Assembly: GCA_003254885.1 (NCBI GenBank)
Contig: QANT01005076.1
Span: 16,821-80,820 of the forward strand
Length of the DNA: 64,000 nt
Source: Purshia tridentata
Lineage: Eukaryota; Streptophyta; Magnoliopsida; Rosales; Rosaceae
Reading direction: 5' to 3'
Made by a program: the position numbers and the translations under genes. Below the pieces are notes generated by a model. The model saw nothing but the letters and a program-made list of their open reading frames with translations. It ran no database searches and was not told where the DNA came from. Shown in pieces: positions 59,360 through 64,000 of this stretch (position 1 is the first letter of the stretch; every line of letters starts with the position of its first letter).

Positions 59360-60754
59360 ATGGACTCCTCTTCATCAGCCTTCTTGTCTTCCTTATCATC
59401 TCTCTTTGGAATGCCTCGCCGGAACCCGGTACAAGTATCGGAGGAAGAGTTTAACCTCTTCCACAACATTGACCGCAAACTCTTCACTCGTCTGGTATTC
59501 CACCTGCGCCGTGACAGGGCCGAGTCGACAAAGGTAATGGCGTTGTTGATGCATATGGAGCGAATCGGAAAAGAGTTCAACTTAGTGCACAATGCCCTCA
59601 CCACTCTCTCGGACGCCGCCCTCAACGACATGTCGGAGGAGAGTGTTTCGGCTTTGAACTGCCTCCAGACCGAGCACTTCCCATTCCCTTCTCCGGATAC
59701 CACTCCAGACATCCCCATCCTGAGGTCCATGACTAAGACCGCCGTCACTCTCATGTTCTTTTATGAGAACCGCCACTCTGTCATTGCCGGCGTCAACAAG
59801 ATGCTTACTAACGTCTGCTCGAGAGCGTTTCAGGACCTGTGGCTCCTCGCGGAGCCAACCAGGCAGCCCCAACAAATAATCCCAACTGTTGAGCCAGTCG
59901 CTCAGAATTTCAACCGACTCGTTAATAACGAGTTGGTCATAGAGATTATGAACCGCCAGCAGCGGCAGCAGCAGGGGGTTCATAATTTTGTCTACGACAA
60001 TAACAATCCAGCGATCTTGCCAACGCCATTAATGGGATCAGCTTCGGCTTTTCCTAATCATCCTTACGGCAATGTGGTGCAATATGGGAGTCCACAACAA
60101 TTCTGCGTGCCCCACATGATGAACCCTGCTGCTGTAGGGACGAGTAGTACGGCTCCTCCTCCTAATTATTCGGGTCTTGGTGGTGCACCTTTTGACCCTT
60201 TGGACCTTGAGGTTCGGCGCCAGATCATGAATGACGACATGGAGGACTTGCTGAGTCGACTTAATTTGCATGAGGAAGAGGATGCTACTGCTGCTGCTGA
60301 TGGTGATGATGGTATTAATAATAGTACTTATGATCATCGCGAGGATCAATTGTCTATGAATGATCGGACTATTTTCCTGACGTTTTCTAAGGGCTACCCC
60401 ATTTCCGAAATTGAAGTTCGAAACTTCTTTACTAGGTAATGCTATTTGATTCTTTTGTTGATATAATATGAATTGGTTTTATGATTTTGTGTTTGTTTTT
60501 ACAGGAGATTTGGGGACATCATTGAGGGCATCTATATGCAAGAAGTGGCGGAAACTGAACAACCCTTGTACGCTCGTCTTGTGCTTCATGCGGCTTCGGC
60601 TATCCCAATTGTGCTTCACTATAAGAGCAAGGCCAAATTCTCCATTAGTGGGAAGCATCTTTGGGCCAGGAAGTACGTGCCCAAGAACCCAGGAGATCAA
60701 CCAAATTCACCAAGGGATTCTGCTGCAAATAATCCCCATTACTTTAGGGTTTAA
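59360..60754 (+). CDS. Plant-specific protein with RRM-like C-terminus, paralog 2
   Basis: Tandem paralog of the gene at 57109. Exons 59360-60435 and 60505-60754 give 441 residues. The N-terminal domain (EEEFNLFHNIDRKLFTRLVF) and the C-terminal domain (MNDRTIFLTFSKGYPISEIE ... RRFGDIIEGIYMQEV ... GKHLWARKYVPKNP) are closely conserved. The middle is about 70 residues longer, rich in Gln, Asn, Pro and His (NRQQRQQQGV), then Ala/Asp/Glu-rich. Conservation at both ends with a fast-changing linker points to two folded domains on a flexible tether. Both copies are open and share promoter elements, so both are likely expressed. Function unknown. Confidence 0.85.
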
Positions 60755-61012
60755 TTGGTTTAAGAAATTACTAGCTATTTCGGTTTCTAGATGATAATTA
60801 GTGGTGCTTTTTTCCAGTTTGAACTCATATTATTTGTCGTTGTTTTTGTTGTCTTAGATGATGGATCGATGATTTGATGAATAAATTATATATGTACCTT
60901 TTTAATACCAAATTGCATTTCTAAAACATGGAAATGAAATTAGTTATATATATATGACATGACCCATTAAAATGACGATTCCATCAAGATTATTTGTTAC
61001 ATTTATTTTTCC

Positions 61013-62901
61013 TCATTTTTGGTACTTAAAGAACTTAGCACAAGTCATGTAGTACCCAAAATTCACAACTCCAATCACTGCCAACATCCAAAACACATTA
61101 TCCAGCCTTCCATGATTGATATCATTTGGTAACCATGCTGTGGTCCGGCTCACCAAATCAGTGATTGCAGTGCTGAGATACAACCCAATTCCAATCAACA
61201 ATGAGATCATGGCAGTAGATGTACTTTTCAGTGATTTGGGAAACTCTTCATAGAACAATGCAACTTGTCCTGGGAAATGGAATGCTTCTCCAATTCCCAC
61301 AATCGTCAGTGGTGCCACGAGCCATAGGGCTGACATGGGCACTGCTGAACCGGGCCGATTCATTAGACCATGTGCTCTAACCACTCCAAGTCGTCTTGTT
61401 TCAATTAGGGCTGACCCGACCAGTCCGACAATGTTGATGATGTGTCCAATCCCTATTCGCCAGAGGAGAGTTATAGGACGTCCAGTGAGGTTCTTCCACT
61501 TGGGTTGTATGAAACGATCGATTATGAAGATAGAGATGGCAGTGGCCATGAGGTTGAAGACTAGAAATGAACTAGCAGGGATTTTGAAGTGTGAGCCAAG
61601 GTGCCTGTCCATTGTTAGGGCTTGGAGTATAGTGAGGCTGCTAAAAATGCCTATTGGAGTGCTTAGAAAGATGCCAGTAGACCACATTGGCATGATTTTG
61701 ATTAGGGATTTGAGGTCTTCCACTTCTTTGACAGTGCATAGCCTCCATGATTTTGCATATGACCCACTAGGTTGCCTGTCTTCTTCGGTTTTCAGGGCTG
61801 CACGATTCAAGAATCTGCATGAAAATTGGTGCAATTAGCTTTGATTAAAATTAGAGAGAGATCAATTCATAATTAAGTACGTACCCATGTTTTTGCATAA
61901 ATAATATAATCAATTAGTACGTACATACATTCTTTATTTACCAAGTAATTAATATTGATTATCTATGCGCGCATAAACGATTAACGCTATTTCTAAATAA
62001 GATGCAACAATGATATCTAGTTGGTGTAAATTAAACTATTAATAAGTGTTTAATTTGCTTTTGTTAGTACGGATGTCACTCATCAAGCATGTAGGTGATT
62101 GACACGCTAATTAATTAACAAAATTTTATAAATAGTTTTCCAAACAAGATGCAAGGAGATGTATAGTTTGAAGTAGGAATTAATTCATACATGATAACAT
62201 ACCGTTTTAATTATAATTAAGAAAGAATCATGTCTAACTTTATAAACGACCTAATTTATCATAAAACAACATAATGTGTCAAGCATCTTCATTAGGAGCT
62301 ATATATAATATTAGCTAGTATATATATACAAACTACAAAGATATTCAACATACCTGAAATTTTTCGTTGGTGCAATATTGTGATGACCCAAAATTGCATC
62401 ACCTCCATAATAATAATCCAAGTCTCTTAAAGTTGCTGTTGATGCCTTCCTTTTCAAAACAGTTGCAACCAAAACTCTTGCTATGCTCATGAATGGACTA
62501 CCCTTTGGTTTAACTTGCCTGTAAAATCGTTTCCCAAACAGAAAAACCACCAATGCAATCCCATTTGCAATGACACAAATCCCAAATCCTAATCCCCATC
62601 CCACATTGTCCTGAACATACACGATGGCTGTGAAGCCGATGGCATTGGCTACATACAAAGCCACAAAATACCAGTTGAAGAAAACCCCTTGATCGCTGGG
62701 CTTGTCAAATTGCTCAGCTCCCATTGTTGCAATAGTGAAGCGAGAGCCTCCAAACCCTAGTGAGGCTAGTAATAGTGCTGCATATAAGACTGTGTATTGA
62801 AACTTTGATGGGGTTTCACATGCAAGTAATGAGCCAATTAATGCACATGGTGAAGGCCTCAAGGTAGGGATTGATGCTATAACGGTTAGCATGATCATAC
62901 C
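61013..62901 (-). CDS. NPF (NRT1/PTR family) transporter, 3' part, NPF2-like
   Basis: Two minus-strand exons (62901-62354, 61814-61013) give 449 C-terminal residues; the 5' exon(s) are missing from the window. NPF proteins are proton-coupled membrane carriers of nitrate, peptides, hormones or glucosinolates. The sequence begins in transmembrane helix 3-4 (GMIMLTVIASIPTLRPSPC). It contains the PTR signature area GVFFNWYFVALYVANA, LLASLGFGGSRFTIATMGA, the central loop with AALKTEEDRQPS, IMPMWSTGIFLSTPIGIFSS, and the last helices to FGYYMTCAKFFKYQK. Best resemblance is to the NPF2 (NAXT-like) clade; the substrate cannot be told. Upstream of 62901 the minus strand has a good acceptor (ATCAG|GGTATG), but no exon 1 sequence (SNIIVYLI-type) to 64000. 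Confidence 0.9.
61815..62353 (-). other. Intron of NPF gene
   Basis: 539 bases, AT-rich, with GT-AG ends and phase 2. Nothing else seen. Confidence 0.8.
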
Positions 62902-63514
62902 CTGATCATGAACGTTCAAGATAGATAAAAAAGATTATGTTAAAATCTGATAATTCTACTAATTAAAGTTAATATTTAATAAGATTCAGACAAAAGTGAT
63001 ATACATATATAAAGGCTCTCTCGAAGGGTAAATAAGGTGGAATTTTCATTTAATGGCACAGAGATATTGTTAAATAAAAATTTATAAAATAGACGGTTTG
63101 ATTCGAATATTTTATAAAAAGGGCCCTATGAAGAATTCTTTAAATAAAATTATCTAAAAGATCCCTTTTAATAGAAAAATCGAGTTTGTACATATATATA
63201 AGTGGTATATATCCCTGACCAAAAAAGAAAAAAGAAAAGTCATATATCATCAATTGAAAAGAGATGCTTAAAATTGGCGGATACAAGGCGCATAGCGCCA
63301 GATTTAAAATATAAGGGTGACCCACCAATGATACAGTCCATTTTACATCCACAAATAGAAGTCATCCACAACAAGAGAGTGGAGGAGTACTAGCTGGCCA
63401 TATATCGCAATATAGATTTCACTTAATAAGTTTATTGTATTATGCACATTGCACATCAATCATAATCATAGTAATCTGGTTACAACTAACCAATATATCA
63501 ACATAGTCATGTCC
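62902..63514. other. NPF intron or upstream region
   Basis: AT-rich, no gene. It is probably the 5' intron of the NPF gene. Confidence 0.5.
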
Positions 63515-63936
63515 TGTTTACTTAGGGGCAGAGAGAATGGGAATGGAAGGAGTAGAAATGATTCCCACTCCTATATTTAACACCACAGAAGTATCATTTC
63601 TATTCTTATTCTCTTGTTTGCTAAACTTGGAAAAGTAATGGGAATGGATGTGGGACTTATCAAAATTAGGAGTGAGATTCCTAATTTTGGGTGATTGGGA
63701 CTCCTTAGGGAGAGGTGGGATTGGAGGAGGGAGAATGGGAGTGAACTTTTTCATGACCAAATGCCCCCATATTTTTTATGAAAATTAAAAAATGCCTTTT
63801 ATTTTAGATAAATAAATTATAATAATATTAAAATACCCTTTATTTTAAAATATCACAAATTTTCACATTGATATTCTTAGAATATTATAAATTATAATAG
63901 TAAGTATAAAATTTAATTTATGATGATTAGTAAACA
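63515..63936. mobile_element. MITE-like element with TGTTTACT ends
   Basis: Starts TGTTTACTTAGG and ends with the inverted AGTAAACA. The inside is rich in GGGAATGG/ATTCCCA motifs in both orientations and codes for nothing. Similar CATTCCGATTC sequence continues past the right end to 64000, so it may be nested in, or part of, a larger element. No target-site duplication was confirmed. Confidence 0.4.
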
Positions 63937-64000
63937 CGGTATGAGAATGCTCATTCCGATTCATATTTACTCCGATTCCTGTTCACTCCAATTTCTGCTA

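Noticed and set aside
1-64000. tRNA, rRNA, CRISPR or viral sequences
   Set aside because: No B-box-like GTTCGAATC in a cloverleaf context, no known miRNA sequence recognised, no spaced direct repeats, and no reverse transcriptase or capsid frames seen by reading; a tRNAscan/Infernal run would be decisive.

Overview
This is nuclear DNA of a flowering plant. The evidence is AT-rich intergenic sequence, many short GT-AG introns, long (GA)n and (TA)n runs, MITE-like elements, and genes typical of dicots (ent-kaurene synthase, NF-YB, ALIS, NPF transporter, X8 protein). Gene structure and protein similarity suggest a woody rosid, possibly Rosaceae; the species cannot be fixed from sequence alone. 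There are no prokaryotic features. Gene models below were built by hand from splice signals, phase continuity and known family sequence, so UTR ends are not defined.

Left part (1-16 kb): a secreted proline-rich X8-domain protein (1129-2488, +); a complete IMP dehydrogenase (3770-6643, +); then a 9-kb repeat-rich stretch. That stretch holds two copies of an AGGAGTTAAATTT-ended element with a GC-richer core and a purine tract, two tandem small genes for putative secreted peptides (9158-9717 and 11790-12426), a foldback element with a duplicated arm, and a decayed copy of the last IMPDH exon (14978-15085). Two single-N assembly joins (10009, 13888) bracket the second peptide copy, so this arrangement needs confirming.

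Middle part (16-41 kb): a complete 14-exon ent-kaurene synthase (minus, gibberellin pathway); bL20-type ribosomal protein (minus) head-to-head with an RlmI-like rRNA methyltransferase (+), a plausible organelle-translation pair; an ALIS/CDC50 P4-ATPase beta subunit (minus) facing a poorly supported divergent transcript; a minisatellite; and an RRM protein (minus) with a tandemly duplicated promoter/5' leader.

Right part (41-64 kb): a gene-poor 7-kb stretch; an NF-YB subunit (minus) with a tiny last exon 2.2 kb from the previous one; a class IV aminotransferase-fold enzyme (minus) with a recently duplicated exon; two tandem paralogs of a plant-specific family with an RRM-like C-terminus (+) that share a promoter block; and the 3' part of an NPF (NRT1/PTR) transporter (minus) whose first exon is not in the window. 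The genes belong to unrelated pathways; apart from the tandem pairs and the bL20/methyltransferase pair I see no functional cluster. A striking local theme is the number of short (about 35-250 bp) tandem duplications in introns, exons and promoters.
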